This document shows, piece by piece, positions 33,696-42,558 of a stretch of DNA of 64,000 bases. Origin of the DNA: Anoxybacillus tengchongensis (lineage in GTDB: Bacteria > Bacillota > Bacilli > Bacillales > Anoxybacillaceae); contig NZ_JACHES010000001.1 of NCBI RefSeq assembly GCF_014201585.1, positions 186,001 through 250,000 on the forward strand, in the 5' to 3' direction. Position 1 is the stretch's first letter; every line of letters starts with the position of its first letter. The notes under the pieces were generated by a model. It was not told the DNA's origin and ran no database searches. It saw nothing but the letters and a program-made list of their open reading frames with translations. Made by a program: the position numbers and the translations under genes.

Positions 33696-35160
33696 AGCGC
33701 AAATCGGCATGGTGATGAATTTGGACAAATGTATTGGGTGCCATACGTGTAGCGTTACATGCAAAAACACCTGGACGAATCGTCCAGGTGCCGAGTATAT
33801 GTATTTTAACAACGTAGAAACGAAACCTGGCATCGGTTATCCGAAAAAATGGGAAGACCAAGAGAAATATAAAGGCGGTTGGGAGTTGAAAAACGGAGAG
33901 ATTCAACTAAAGTCCGGCTCGAAAGTAAACCGATTGCTCAACCTATTTTACAATCCGAACTTACCAACGATTGATGACTATTATGAGCCATGGACTTACG
34001 ATTATGAAACGTTAACAAATAGCCCTGAAAAGAAACATCAGCCAGTCGCTCGACCAAAATCTGCATTAACCGGAGAGTTTATGGAGTTAAAATGGGGGCC
34101 AAACTGGGAAGATGATTTAGCTGGTGCGCATGTCACAGCGTTAGAAGATCCAAATGTCGTGAAAATGGAGCAATCGATTCAAGCAGAATTTGAGCAAGTG
34201 TTTATGATGTATTTACCGCGTATTTGTGAGCATTGTGTGAATCCTCCTTGCGTATCAAGCTGTCCATCTGGGGCAATGTATAAGCGAGAAGAGGATGGCA
34301 TTGTTCTTGTTGACCAAAATGCTTGTCGTGCTTGGCGGTATTGTGTATCAAGCTGTCCGTACAAAAAAGTATATTTTAACTGGCAAACAAGTAAAGCAGA
34401 AAAATGTACATTATGCTTCCCACGATTAGAAGCAGGATTACCAACGATTTGTTCTGAAACGTGCGTAGGAAGAGTGCGTTACCTCGGCGTTATGTTATAT
34501 GACGCAGATCGCGTAAAAGAAGTGGCGAGCGTCGCGAATGAAAAAGATTTATATGAAGCACAGTTATCAATTTTCTTAGATCCGCATGATCCAGAAGTGA
34601 TTGCGAAAGCAAAAGAAGAAGGCATTCCACAAGCGTGGATTGAAGCGGCACAACAATCACCTATTTATAAAATGATCGTTGATTGGAAAATTGCTTTGCC
34701 GCTACATCCGGAGTATCGGACATTGCCGATGGTATGGTACATTCCGCCATTAAGCCCAATTACAAATATGATTGAAGGAAAGGGAAGTCGAGCAAGTGAA
34801 TATGACATTTTCCCAGCGATTGATGATATGCGCATTCCAATTGAGTATTTAGCTCATTTATTAACGGCTGGGGATCAAGGGCATATTCGTACCGTACTGA
34901 AAAAAATGGCAGCGATGCGTTTATATATGCGCGCGCTTCAAACGAACAAACAACCAAATGAACAAATGGTTCAGTCACTAGGACTAACCGAAGAAGACAT
35001 TGAAGAAATGTATCGCTTATTGGCAATTGCAAAATACAATGATCGTTTCGTCATTCCAGCATCGCACCGCGAACAAGTTGCTGAGTTATACGCAGAACAA
35101 GGTACATGCGGATTATCGTTTATGGGTGGACCGGGATCATGCGGCACCATTTCGTCATAA
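33685..35160 (+). CDS. narH: Respiratory nitrate reductase beta subunit NarH
   Basis: A 491-residue Fe-S protein. Four Cys groups are CIGCHTC(x3)C, CEHCVNPPC, CRAWRYC (Trp in place of a Cys, giving the [3Fe-4S] centre of Nar-type beta subunits) and CTLC(x)C. It relays electrons from NarI to NarG. The likely start is TTG at 33685 (MKIKAQIGMVMNLDKCIGC), with AAGGAGG at 33668; a TTG three codons earlier is also in frame. It overlaps narG by 11 nt. Confidence 0.97.
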   Translation: MKIKAQIGMVMNLDKCIGCHTCSVTCKNTWTNRPGAEYMYFNNVETKPGIGYPKKWEDQEKYKGGWELKNGEIQLKSGSKVNRLLNLFYNPNLPTIDDYYEPWTYDYETLTNSPEKKHQPVARPKSALTGEFMELKWGPNWEDDLAGAHVTALEDPNVVKMEQSIQAEFEQVFMMYLPRICEHCVNPPCVSSCPSGAMYKREEDGIVLVDQNACRAWRYCVSSCPYKKVYFNWQTSKAEKCTLCFPRLEAGLPTICSETCVGRVRYLGVMLYDADRVKEVASVANEKDLYEAQLSIFLDPHDPEVIAKAKEEGIPQAWIEAAQQSPIYKMIVDWKIALPLHPEYRTLPMVWYIPPLSPITNMIEGKGSRASEYDIFPAIDDMRIPIEYLAHLLTAGDQGHIRTVLKKMAAMRLYMRALQTNKQPNEQMVQSLGLTEEDIEEMYRLLAIAKYNDRFVIPASHREQVAELYAEQGTCGLSFMGGPGSCGTISS

Positions 35161-35175
35161 AGGGAGAGGATTCAA

Positions 35176-35727
35176 ATGGATTATGTTCACGTACAAACGG
35201 TGTTTGAAATCGTTTCGTATTTGTTATCGTACCCAGATCGACAATGGCGCGAACAACTAGATGATTGTGCAACGTTTAGTCAACAAATTCCGCATCGTCC
35301 GATTGTTCAAAACATCCAAAAATTTATTGATTATGTGAAACAAACGGGTGAAACGTCATGGATTGAAACATATGTGTATATGTTTGACTTTGGAAAAAAA
35401 ACAAATTTATATGTCACATATATGAGCACGGGTGAGCAAAGAGAACGTGGAATTGAACTATTGCAATTAAAGCAATTATACAAATCAGCAGGTTTTGACA
35501 TAACGGAGCGAGAATTGCCGGACTACTTACCGCTTATGCTTGAATTTGCATCACAAGCAGAGCGTGTGTATGTTCAACCGCTCATGCAAAAATATCTCAA
35601 TCATCTTTCTTACCTTCGTGAACAGCTCATTGCAGCTGAAAGTTATTACGCCATTTTATTCGATGTGTTGCTCATGGCACTTGAAGAGATCGGGGTGCGT
35701 AAACTTGCAGAAGGGAGCGTGTCGTAA
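35176..35727 (+). CDS. narJ: Nitrate reductase assembly chaperone NarJ
   Basis: A 183-residue helical protein with the NarJ-type VSYLLSYPD start (residues 12-21), then LPLMLEFAS. It is a dedicated chaperone for Mo-cofactor insertion into NarG and assembly of NarGH. It follows narH by 15 nt, after AGGGAGAGG. Confidence 0.92.
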   Translation: MDYVHVQTVFEIVSYLLSYPDRQWREQLDDCATFSQQIPHRPIVQNIQKFIDYVKQTGETSWIETYVYMFDFGKKTNLYVTYMSTGEQRERGIELLQLKQLYKSAGFDITERELPDYLPLMLEFASQAERVYVQPLMQKYLNHLSYLREQLIAAESYYAILFDVLLMALEEIGVRKLAEGSVS

Positions 35728-36411
35728 TTGCTCGAACAATTTCTTTGGGGATACTTCCCTTACATCGTTTTAACGATTTTTATTGGCGGACATATTTATC
35801 GCTATCAGCACGATCAGTTTGGGTGGACGACAAAATCGAGCGAGTTTCTTGAAAAAAAATCGTTGCGGCTCGGAAGCACGTTATTTCACTGGGGGATCAT
35901 CATCGTTTTTATCGGTCATGTGATGGGCATTCTTATTCCGAAATCGGTCTACGATGCGGTTGGTATTTCTGAGCACACGTATCATACGATGGCGATCGCG
36001 TTCGGGCTTCCAGCAGGGATTGTTTCTATTGTTGGTTTAGCGATTCTTATTCAACGTCGTTTAACAGTGAAGCGCATTCGTTTGATAACTAGTAAAGCAG
36101 ATTGGTTCGTTTTAATTTTATTAGCGATTGTCATGTTGACCGGTTTTGCTTCTACATCGTTGAACGTGAATGCTGACGGATTTGACTATCGAACAACGAT
36201 CAGCCCTTGGTTTCGCACCGTTTTAACGTTTCGTGCAGATCCAACATACATGGAAAGCGTACCGATTTGGTTTAAAATTCATATCATCTCAGCTTTATGT
36301 ATTTTCATCGTCTGGCCGTTTACACGGTTAGTTCACATATTCAGCATGCCGTTTCGTTATTTGGGTCGCAGCTACGTTGTGTATCGTCGTCGCGTGCCAA
36401 AGCAACAATGA
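35728..36411 (+). CDS. narI: Respiratory nitrate reductase gamma subunit NarI
   Basis: A 227-residue integral membrane cytochrome b with five helices. His residues at membrane edges (GGHIYRY, FHWGIIIVFIGHVMG, and later KIHIIS and RLVHIFS) are candidate heme b ligands. It oxidises menaquinol and passes electrons to NarH. A TTG start directly abuts the narJ stop. Confidence 0.95.
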   Translation: MLEQFLWGYFPYIVLTIFIGGHIYRYQHDQFGWTTKSSEFLEKKSLRLGSTLFHWGIIIVFIGHVMGILIPKSVYDAVGISEHTYHTMAIAFGLPAGIVSIVGLAILIQRRLTVKRIRLITSKADWFVLILLAIVMLTGFASTSLNVNADGFDYRTTISPWFRTVLTFRADPTYMESVPIWFKIHIISALCIFIVWPFTRLVHIFSMPFRYLGRSYVVYRRRVPKQQ

Positions 36412-36442
36412 AAAGAGGTCTCTTTTTCGAGATCTCTTTTCT
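36411..36442 (+). terminator. Terminator of narGHJI
   Basis: AAAAGAGGTCTC and GAGATCTCTTTT pair; marks the right end of the nitrate island. Confidence 0.8.
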
Positions 36443-36505
36443 TATTTTACGATATTGAGTTAAAATGATGGTGTATATGTAAATGACATAGAAAGAGTGA
36501 TAGTT

Positions 36506-36745
36506 GTGAATGATCAAGTAAACCGTCTTCGAAAAATAGCAAAAGAAAAAACGTGGGTGTCGTTTTTGTACAATAACCATCCGTATAGCTTGCTTCATTG
36601 GTCTGTTGCAGGATTTTCAAATGATGAACGCGACGTTTGGTTACTGCAAGATGAAATGACATTTGAAACACAATCGTTCGTTCAGTTAGATGAAGCGCTT
36701 GCCTGGATTGAACAACATATGCCGCATATTACAGATATTTTGTAA
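36506..36745 (+). CDS. yqkC: YqkC family protein (DUF2552-type)
   Basis: A 79-residue protein, beginning MNDQVNRLRKIAKEKTW, with Trp/Phe-rich and Asp/Glu-rich segments (HWSVAGFSND, DEALAWIEQHMP). It fits the small YqkC (DUF2552) family by length and context; function unknown. GTG at 36506 after GAAAGAG. Its position just beyond the nitrate island, ahead of yqkE and yqkF, restores B. subtilis order. Confidence 0.7.
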   Translation: MNDQVNRLRKIAKEKTWVSFLYNNHPYSLLHWSVAGFSNDERDVWLLQDEMTFETQSFVQLDEALAWIEQHMPHITDIL

Positions 36746-36765
36746 GGAGGCGAGATGCCCCCTTT

Positions 36766-36885
36766 CTATTGCGGAGAGTTTTGACGCTTTGTCGGATGAA
36801 TCGCTTTTTCTAATTCCTCTTTAGCAATCACAGGACGAACGGTATCAGCTGTCGTTTTTCCTTTTTGGCTTTTATTTTTTGTCAT
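36766..36885 (-). CDS. Small basic protein, 39 residues
   Basis: A short frame (MTKNKSQKGK...) rich in Lys and Thr, with no membrane segment. It has a good ribosome binding site (AAAGGAG) 9 nt before the ATG at 36885. No family recognised. It lies on the opposite strand between yqkC and yqkE, and may be a sporulation-type small protein, but that is a guess. Confidence 0.55.
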   Translation of the reverse strand: MTKNKSQKGKTTADTVRPVIAKEELEKAIHPTKRQNSPQ

Positions 36886-36936
36886 GACAGTTCACTCCTT
36901 TACGTTTGTTCTTTATTAGTTTGGAGAAAGAAAGGG

Positions 36937-37137
36937 ATGTTTATGCTAAAAGATCGATTAAATGAGCAACTGATCGAACAGTTAAAGCAAAAACAAAAGC
37001 AGCTGCAAGAAAAAGAACAAAAACGAAAAGAAGAAGAGGAAGAGAAACGAAAAGAAGAAGCTCGCAAGCGCGAAAAAAACAAAACGTTTGCGGAGTGGTT
37101 AGAAGAAAGTGATTTAGATTGGCGAAAATTTAAATAA
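36937..37137 (+). CDS. yqkE: YqkE family protein (DUF3886-type), coiled coil
   Basis: A 66-residue, highly charged protein: residues 14-48 are almost entirely Lys, Glu, Gln and Arg (a single helix or coiled coil) followed by NKTFAEWLEESDLDWRKFK. The C-terminal FAEWLEESDLDW motif is the recognisable YqkE tail. Function unknown. ATG 36937 or 36943 is possible. Confidence 0.75.
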   Translation: MFMLKDRLNEQLIEQLKQKQKQLQEKEQKRKEEEEEKRKEEARKREKNKTFAEWLEESDLDWRKFK

Positions 37138-37159
37138 CCGAGGTTCGAACCTCGGTTAT
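37134..37159. terminator. Bidirectional terminator between yqkE and yqkF
   Basis: Perfect palindrome ATAACCGAGGTTC/GAACCTCGGTTAT. The outer arms match the terminator after lysA (53812-53841). Confidence 0.85.
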
Positions 37160-38070
37160 CGATGAGCAGTAAAAATCGTTTGTTTTGTTAGTTGTTTTAA
37201 TATAGCTATTTGTTCATCGCTTAACGTCACCGATTGGGCAGCGACGTTTTCGATGAGCTGTGTTAATCGGCTTGCACCTGGAATGACTGTTGCAACCGCA
37301 TCATGAGCTAAACAAAAGCGAAGGGCAATCGCCGTTAGCGTTTCATTTGGTGCAACGGCTTTTAGTTTTGGAATGAGTGTAACTAATTCAGCGAACGAAT
37401 AATCGACATAGCCGTTTTGTTTCGTTTCATCGCTTGCTCGTTCAATGGGACGTTCAGTTAATAATCCTTTCGCAAGCGGTCCGCGCGCAATGACGCTAAT
37501 GCGATGTTGCTTTAAAAGCGGAAACCATTCTTCAGCGCGGCGATCGAGCAAACTATACGGCATCATTACAGAAACGATGCGCGAGCGTTTGACGTATTCA
37601 CGAATGACATTTGGACGCATAGAGGAGATACCGTAATAACGAATAACGCCTTCTTGTTGCAACTCTTCAAACGCTTCAATTGCCTCATCGATCGGATCAT
37701 CGATTGTTCCGCCGTGTAATTGATATACATCAATATAATCGGTTTGTAACCGTCGCAAGCTATGTTTCACAGCCTCTTTGATGTATGCTTTTGACGGATC
37801 CCACGTCCAACCGTCTCCTTGTTCTGTCCAACGATTCCCTACTTTCGTTGCAACGATGACATCGTGGCGCTTGCCTTTTAATGCTTTACCAACGATTTCT
37901 TCATTCAAGCCACGATCATATAAATCGGCTGTATCGAAGTAGTTCACTCCTTTGTCTATTGCTTCATGAATGATGCGAATCGCATCACTTTCCGATGTAC
38001 CGAGCGACATGCAACCAAACCCAATTTCACTTACGTATAAGTTTGAATGTCCGAGCTTTCGTTTTTTCAT
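37156..38070 (-). CDS. yqkF: Aldo/keto reductase (YqkF-like)
   Basis: A 304-residue aldo/keto reductase. The NADPH barrel motifs are GFGCMSLG, then YFDTADLYDRGLNEE (catalytic Asp and Tyr), the catalytic His in VYQLHGG and the late PGASR region. Substrates are general carbonyls; the physiological one is unknown. Convergent to yqkE and divergent from nudF, as in B. subtilis. Confidence 0.92.
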   Translation of the reverse strand: MKKRKLGHSNLYVSEIGFGCMSLGTSESDAIRIIHEAIDKGVNYFDTADLYDRGLNEEIVGKALKGKRHDVIVATKVGNRWTEQGDGWTWDPSKAYIKEAVKHSLRRLQTDYIDVYQLHGGTIDDPIDEAIEAFEELQQEGVIRYYGISSMRPNVIREYVKRSRIVSVMMPYSLLDRRAEEWFPLLKQHRISVIARGPLAKGLLTERPIERASDETKQNGYVDYSFAELVTLIPKLKAVAPNETLTAIALRFCLAHDAVATVIPGASRLTQLIENVAAQSVTLSDEQIAILKQLTKQTIFTAHR

Positions 38071-38168
38071 GTGACCACCTCTTTTTCCCCATTATATCGA
38101 ATAAATTTCCCATTTGTCTTTAAGTATGTAGTACAATCAATATGAAACGATAAAATGGTGGTGAAACA

Positions 38169-38708
38169 ATGGATCATTTATATGAAAAAACGATCAGTAA
38201 GCAACGCATTTTTTCAGGAAAAGTGATTGACGTATATGTTGAAGATGTGTTGTTGCCGAACGGAGAAATGAGCAAGCGAGAAGTTGTAAAACATCCTGGA
38301 GCAGTTGCGGTACTTGCGATCACAGAGGAAAATAAAATCGTGCTTGTTCGTCAATATCGGAAAGCGTTGGAGCGAGTGCTTGTTGAAATTCCAGCAGGAA
38401 AACTAGAAAAAGGGGAAGAACCGCTTGAAACAGCGAAACGTGAACTCGAGGAAGAAACGGGATACGTATGCAGGGACATGGAGCCGCTTCACTCTTTTTA
38501 CACTTCCCCAGGATTTGCGGATGAATTAGTACATATATTTCTTGCGAAAGGACTAATGAAAAAAAGCGCAAAGCAAATGCTCGATGATGACGAGTTTGTG
38601 GATGTGCTCGAAGTCACGTTAGAAGAAGCGCTTAACATGGTCAAAGAAAAGCAAATTTACGATGCAAAAACGATTTACGCACTTTTATATTGGCAATTGT
38701 ATGCGTAA
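38169..38708 (+). CDS. nudF: ADP-ribose pyrophosphatase (Nudix)
   Basis: A 179-residue Nudix hydrolase. The Nudix box (GKLEKG...RELEEETGY) is complete, at about residues 77-99. The preceding EIPAGK and following FYTSPGFADE are typical of ADP-ribose pyrophosphatases. It splits ADP-ribose to AMP and ribose 5-phosphate. Confidence 0.93.
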   Translation: MDHLYEKTISKQRIFSGKVIDVYVEDVLLPNGEMSKREVVKHPGAVAVLAITEENKIVLVRQYRKALERVLVEIPAGKLEKGEEPLETAKRELEEETGYVCRDMEPLHSFYTSPGFADELVHIFLAKGLMKKSAKQMLDDDEFVDVLEVTLEEALNMVKEKQIYDAKTIYALLYWQLYA

Positions 38709-38732
38709 AAGCGGTCTGTGTGACCGCTTTTT
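38707..38732 (+). terminator. Terminator downstream of nudF
   Basis: AAAAGCGGTC and GACCGCTTTT pair around TGTGT, followed by T. Confidence 0.85.
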
Positions 38733-38735
38733 GTC

Positions 38736-38761
38736 ATATTGCGCTCCTTTTCCCATACAAT
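38736..38761 (+). promoter_or_regulatory. Candidate sigma-E promoter of spoIIM
   Basis: GTCATATT (38733-38740, core ATA at 38736) and CATACAAT (38754-38761), with 15 nt between, match the sigma-E pattern (ATA, then CATACANT). Confidence 0.65.
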
Positions 38762-38792
38762 GTAGTAACAGAATGTGTAGGGGGATGGGGCG

Positions 38793-39437
38793 ATGAGAAA
38801 GCGGTCATGGATGACAGCATGGGGACAACACGTGCAAGAGAATTATACGACATATGTGTTTACCGTCGTTCTTTTTGTGATGGGCATTATTTTTGGTGCG
38901 ATTGTCGTCAATAGCTTAAGTTTTAGTCAAAAAGAAGATTTATATTATTATTTAACGAATTTTTTTGGACAAGTTTCTTCAGGAAATATTGCAAGTGCGC
39001 ATGATGTGTGGAAAGAAAGTTTTTTACAAAATTTAAAATATATTGGGTTGATGTGGATTTTAGCGATGTCACTCGTTGGATTGCCACTTATTTTAATTTT
39101 ATTGTTTTTAAAAGGACTTGTTGTCGGTTTTACGGTTGGATTTTTAGTCAATCAAATGGGGTGGAACGGATTTTTGCTAGCTTTCGTATCTGTCGTCCCA
39201 CAAAACATTATTCTCGTTCCCATTTTTATTATGATGGCGGCTGTATCCATCTCGTTTTCATTAAAAATGATTCGGCATCAATTTGTGAAACGAACCCACG
39301 AACCGATTTTTCGAGCGATGCTTCGTTATACGTTTGTCATGTTGTCGTTTAGTATCGCTTTAGCGTTAGCATCTTCACTTGAAGCATACGTATCCCCATT
39401 ACTTATGAAAGAAGTTGTTGAATTAATAGAAAAATAA
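38793..39437 (+). CDS. spoIIM: Stage II sporulation protein M
   Basis: A 214-residue membrane protein with five predicted helices. With SpoIID and SpoIIP it forms the peptidoglycan-degrading complex (DMP) that drives engulfment of the forespore; it is the membrane anchor. ATG at 38793 follows AGGGGGATGGGG. Confidence 0.92.
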   Translation: MRKRSWMTAWGQHVQENYTTYVFTVVLFVMGIIFGAIVVNSLSFSQKEDLYYYLTNFFGQVSSGNIASAHDVWKESFLQNLKYIGLMWILAMSLVGLPLILILLFLKGLVVGFTVGFLVNQMGWNGFLLAFVSVVPQNIILVPIFIMMAAVSISFSLKMIRHQFVKRTHEPIFRAMLRYTFVMLSFSIALALASSLEAYVSPLLMKEVVELIEK

Positions 39438-39447
39438 TTATTATTTA

Positions 39448-39483
39448 ATAATCATTTTATTTATCAGTTTATAATCATTTTAT
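39448..39483 (+). promoter_or_regulatory. Direct repeat operator candidate upstream of fur
   Basis: Two copies of ATAATCATTTTAT (39448-39460 and 39471-39483), 23 bp apart start to start. They resemble a Fur/PerR half-operator (TTATAATNATTATAA). They lie upstream of and abutting the -35, so they may control fur. Confidence 0.5.
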
Positions 39484-39484
39484 T

Positions 39485-39512
39485 TTGACACGTTCCTTTC
39501 TTTTGTTATAAT
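39485..39512 (+). promoter_or_regulatory. Sigma-A promoter of fur
   Basis: TTGACA (39485-39490), 16-nt spacer, TATAAT (39507-39512). Consensus in both boxes. Confidence 0.88.
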
Positions 39513-39541
39513 GAGAATGAGTAACGAGGGAGGGAATAACA

Positions 39542-39994
39542 ATGGAAGGTCGCCTTGAACGAATTAAAAAACAATTGCATGCAGCAAGTTATAAATTAAC
39601 GCCGCAACGGGAAGCAACAGTACGTGTGTTGCTTGAACATGAAGAAGATCATTTAAGCGCGGAAGATGTGTACCTCCTCGTGAAGGAAAAAGCACCTGAA
39701 ATTGGGTTAGCTACAGTATATCGCACGTTGGAGTTATTAACGGAATTAAAAATTGTCGATAAAATTAACTTCGGGGATGGCGTTTCCCGCTACGATCTTC
39801 GCAAAGAAGGTGCGGCGCATTTTCATCATCATTTAGTGTGTATTGAATGTGGAGCGGTCGATGAAATTCAAGAAGATTTATTAGAAGATGTTGAAGCGAT
39901 TGTAGAACGGGATTGGAATTTTAAAATTAAAGACCACCGTTTAACATTTCACGGCATTTGCCATCGTTGTCAAGATAAGCATGAGGAGCAGTAA
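39542..39994 (+). CDS. fur: Ferric uptake regulator Fur
   Basis: A 150-residue Fur. The winged helix (LTPQREATVRVLLEHEEDHLSAEDVY), the metal-site HHHHLVCIECG and the C-terminal CHRCQ zinc Cys pair are visible. It represses iron uptake when Fe2+ is plentiful. The HLVCIECG / CHRC pattern fits Fur rather than PerR; B. subtilis has fur at this place (between spoIIM and yqzK). Confidence 0.95.
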   Translation: MEGRLERIKKQLHAASYKLTPQREATVRVLLEHEEDHLSAEDVYLLVKEKAPEIGLATVYRTLELLTELKIVDKINFGDGVSRYDLRKEGAAHFHHHLVCIECGAVDEIQEDLLEDVEAIVERDWNFKIKDHRLTFHGICHRCQDKHEEQ

Positions 39995-40023
39995 AACCTT
40001 TTCGTCTATGAAAAGGTTTTTTC
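39993..40023 (+). terminator. Terminator downstream of fur
   Basis: AAAACCTTTTC and GAAAAGGTTTT pair, followed by T. Confidence 0.85.
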
Positions 40024-40090
40024 ATTTGTGTATAAAATGCGGTCAAACGGGCATATCCTCTTACTATATGACAGTTGACGGAGGTGTGCC

Positions 40091-40303
40091 ATGAGAAGAA
40101 TGTTGGACGTGTTAAAAGTGTTTCTACTGTTTACGGGATGTACGATTTTATTTTATTATAGTATTGTATGGATGAGTGAGGAATATAACTATTATCGTCG
40201 CTACGATGAGCCGATGGGATCAGCTGTAAAAGTATCGACGACGGAGCAACAAGAAGCATATTGGCTCGATCGACTATTGTTTTTCTATCAAAACGGGGAG
40301 TAG
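40091..40303 (+). CDS. yqzK: YqzK family membrane protein (DUF4227-type)
   Basis: A 70-residue protein with one N-terminal membrane helix ([19 protein letters not shown]) and a Tyr/Arg-rich tail. It matches the short YqzK proteins found between fur and xerD in Bacilli. Function unknown. Only about 8 nt separate it from xerD, suggesting co-transcription. Confidence 0.8.
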   Translation: MRRMLDVLKVFLLFTGCTILFYYSIVWMSEEYNYYRRYDEPMGSAVKVSTTEQQEAYWLDRLLFFYQNGE

Positions 40304-40310
40304 AGTGCGT

Positions 40311-41207
40311 GTGGAAGATCAAGTAAAAGATTTTATTCATTATTTAATTGTGGAACGAAACTTAGCTCATAACACGATCGTATCGTATGAACGTGATTTA
40401 AAAAAATATGTTCAATATTTACAAAAAGTCGAACAAATATGTCGTTGGAACGATGTCACCCGTTTTCATATTATGCAATTTTTAAAGTTTTTAAAAGAAA
40501 AAGGAAATTCTCCGAAAACGATTGCGCGCCATTTGGCGTCAGTTCGGTCGTTTCATCAATTTTTATTGCGTGAAAAAGCCGTTGATCAAGATCCGACTGT
40601 TCATATTGAAACACCGCAACTACCAAGGACGTTGCCAAACGTGTTGTCGATGGCGGAAGTCGAGGCCTTACTCGAGGCGCCGAAGCAAAACACACCGTTT
40701 AGCATTCGGGATAAGGCGATGTTAGAATTGTTATATGCGACTGGTATTCGGGTGAGCGAGCTCATTCAATTAAACGTATCTGACGTTCATTTGACGATGG
40801 GATTCATTCGTTGTTACGGAAAGGGACGGAAAGAACGGATCGTGCCGATTGGAAAAATGGCGACTGACGCGTTAAAACGGTATATAGAGCAAGGTCGACC
40901 AGAGCTGTTACGAAGAAAAAAAGGAGCGACAGACGCCCTGTTTTTAAACCATCACGGTGAACGGTTAACAAGACAAGGATGCTGGAAAATTTTAAAACGG
41001 CTCGCTCAAGAAGCGAACATTCAAAAACAATTAACTCCTCATACGTTGCGCCATTCATTTGCGACGCATTTATTAGAAAACGGAGCAGATTTACGGGCCG
41101 TGCAAGAAATGCTCGGACATGCTGATATTTCGACGACGCAAATTTATACGCACGTAACGAAAACGAGATTAAAAGATGTGTACAAGCAGTTTCACCCGCG
41201 AGCATAA
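40311..41207 (+). CDS. xerD: Tyrosine recombinase XerD
   Basis: A 298-residue site-specific recombinase. The catalytic set is visible: Arg in TGIRVSEL, Lys in [24 protein letters not shown] in [10 protein letters not shown] and the nucleophile Tyr in QIYTHV. With CodV/XerC it resolves chromosome dimers at dif. GTG at 40311 follows GGGGAG at better spacing than the GTG at 40305. Confidence 0.95.
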   Translation: MEDQVKDFIHYLIVERNLAHNTIVSYERDLKKYVQYLQKVEQICRWNDVTRFHIMQFLKFLKEKGNSPKTIARHLASVRSFHQFLLREKAVDQDPTVHIETPQLPRTLPNVLSMAEVEALLEAPKQNTPFSIRDKAMLELLYATGIRVSELIQLNVSDVHLTMGFIRCYGKGRKERIVPIGKMATDALKRYIEQGRPELLRRKKGATDALFLNHHGERLTRQGCWKILKRLAQEANIQKQLTPHTLRHSFATHLLENGADLRAVQEMLGHADISTTQIYTHVTKTRLKDVYKQFHPRA

Positions 41208-41237
41208 CTGTGACGATGATTTGTCACAGTTTTTTTA
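41207..41237 (+). terminator. Terminator downstream of xerD
   Basis: AACTGTGAC and GTCACAGTT pair, followed by a T run. Confidence 0.85.
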
Positions 41238-41267
41238 TTGCACATCATTATGAAAACGTTTTATAAT
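41238..41267 (+). promoter_or_regulatory. Promoter of drm-pupG-pdp with overlapping cre-like site
   Basis: TTGCAC (41238-41243), 18-nt spacer, TATAAT (41262-41267). TGAAAACGTTTTAT, within the spacer and the -10, matches 12 of 14 positions of the CcpA cre consensus (TGWAANCGNTNWCA). Carbon catabolite repression is therefore likely. Confidence 0.7.
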
Positions 41268-41271
41268 ATAG

Positions 41272-41289
41272 TTGTCAGACTTCTGACAA
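41272..41289. promoter_or_regulatory. Perfect 18-bp inverted repeat over the drm transcription start
   Basis: TTGTCAGA-CT-TCTGACAA: two perfect 8-bp arms, starting 5 bp after the -10. The placement fits a repressor operator; the TTGTC/GACAA shape resembles GntR-type operators. The cognate regulator is not in the window. Confidence 0.65.
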
Positions 41290-41363
41290 ATAGGGACAAT
41301 GCGTGATTTTGTTTTGTAGTGGGTATGCTATGAAGCGAATGAAGCGATTGAGGAGGTAAAAAG

Positions 41364-42545
41364 GTGAAGCCTACATATAAACGTGTATTTTTAATTGTGA
41401 TGGACTCTGTTGGAATTGGCGAAGCGCCAGATGCTGAAAAATATAATGATAAAGGTGCGGATACACTTGGACATATTGCTGAACATCGCGGGGGCTTGCA
41501 TATGCCGAATATGGCGAAGCTAGGTTTAAGTAATATTCGTGAAATTAAAGGTGTTCCAAAAGCGGAAAAACCACTTGCATATTTCACGAAAATGCAAGAA
41601 GCGTCGGCTGGAAAAGATACGATGACAGGACATTGGGAGTTGATGGGACTTCGCATTGATACGCCGTTTCAAGTATTTCCTGACGGATTTCCAAAAGAGC
41701 TGATTGATGAATTAGAAAAACGCACAGGAAGAAAAGTGATCGGAAATAAACCGGCAAGTGGAACAGCGATTATTGATGAACTTGGCCCAGAGCATATGGA
41801 AACAGGTGCACTTATTGTGTATACATCAGCCGATTCCGTTTTACAAATTGCTGCGCATGAAGAAGTCATTCCGTTAGAAGAACTATATCGCATTTGTAAA
41901 ATTGCACGTGAACTAACGCTCGATGAAAAATATATGGTCGGTCGTGTCATTGCTCGTCCATTCATCGGCACACCGGGTAACTTCCAGCGAACAGCGAATC
42001 GTCATGACTATGCGTTAAAACCGTTTGGTCGTACGGTAATGAATGAATTACAAGATGCAGGTTACGACGTGATCGCCATCGGTAAAATTGCTGATATTTA
42101 CGATAACGAAGGTGTGACACAAACGTTGCGCACAAAATCAAATATGGACGGAATGGACAAATTAGTCGATACGTTACAAATGGACTTTACAGGGCTCAGC
42201 TTTGTGAATCTTGTTGATTTCGATGCATTATACGGTCATCGTCGCGACCCAAAAGGATATGGTGATGCGTTAGAAGAGTTTGATGCCCGTTTACCAGAAG
42301 TGTTTGAACGTTTAAAAGAAGACGATTTATTAATTATTACGGCAGACCATGGAAATGACCCGGTTCATCATGGAACCGACCATACGCGCGAATATGTTCC
42401 CCTTCTCGTTTATAGTCCGAGCATGAACGGAGGAAAACAACTGCCGTTGCGTGAAACGTTTGCAGACGTTGGAGCAACAATTGCAGAAAACTTCCGTGTA
42501 AATATGCCGAAATACGGAACGAGCTTTTTACATGAGTTGAAATAA
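41364..42545 (+). CDS. drm: Phosphopentomutase
   Basis: A 393-residue alkaline-phosphatase-superfamily enzyme. [13 protein letters not shown] (metal-binding Asp near residue 11), DTMTGHWE (the phosphorylated Thr) and [17 protein letters not shown] (metal ligands) are present. It interconverts (deoxy)ribose 1- and 5-phosphate. GTG start at 41364 after GAGGTAAAAAG. First gene of the nucleoside operon. Confidence 0.96.
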   Translation: MKPTYKRVFLIVMDSVGIGEAPDAEKYNDKGADTLGHIAEHRGGLHMPNMAKLGLSNIREIKGVPKAEKPLAYFTKMQEASAGKDTMTGHWELMGLRIDTPFQVFPDGFPKELIDELEKRTGRKVIGNKPASGTAIIDELGPEHMETGALIVYTSADSVLQIAAHEEVIPLEELYRICKIARELTLDEKYMVGRVIARPFIGTPGNFQRTANRHDYALKPFGRTVMNELQDAGYDVIAIGKIADIYDNEGVTQTLRTKSNMDGMDKLVDTLQMDFTGLSFVNLVDFDALYGHRRDPKGYGDALEEFDARLPEVFERLKEDDLLIITADHGNDPVHHGTDHTREYVPLLVYSPSMNGGKQLPLRETFADVGATIAENFRVNMPKYGTSFLHELK

Positions 42546-42558
42546 GGAGCGTGAAAGC

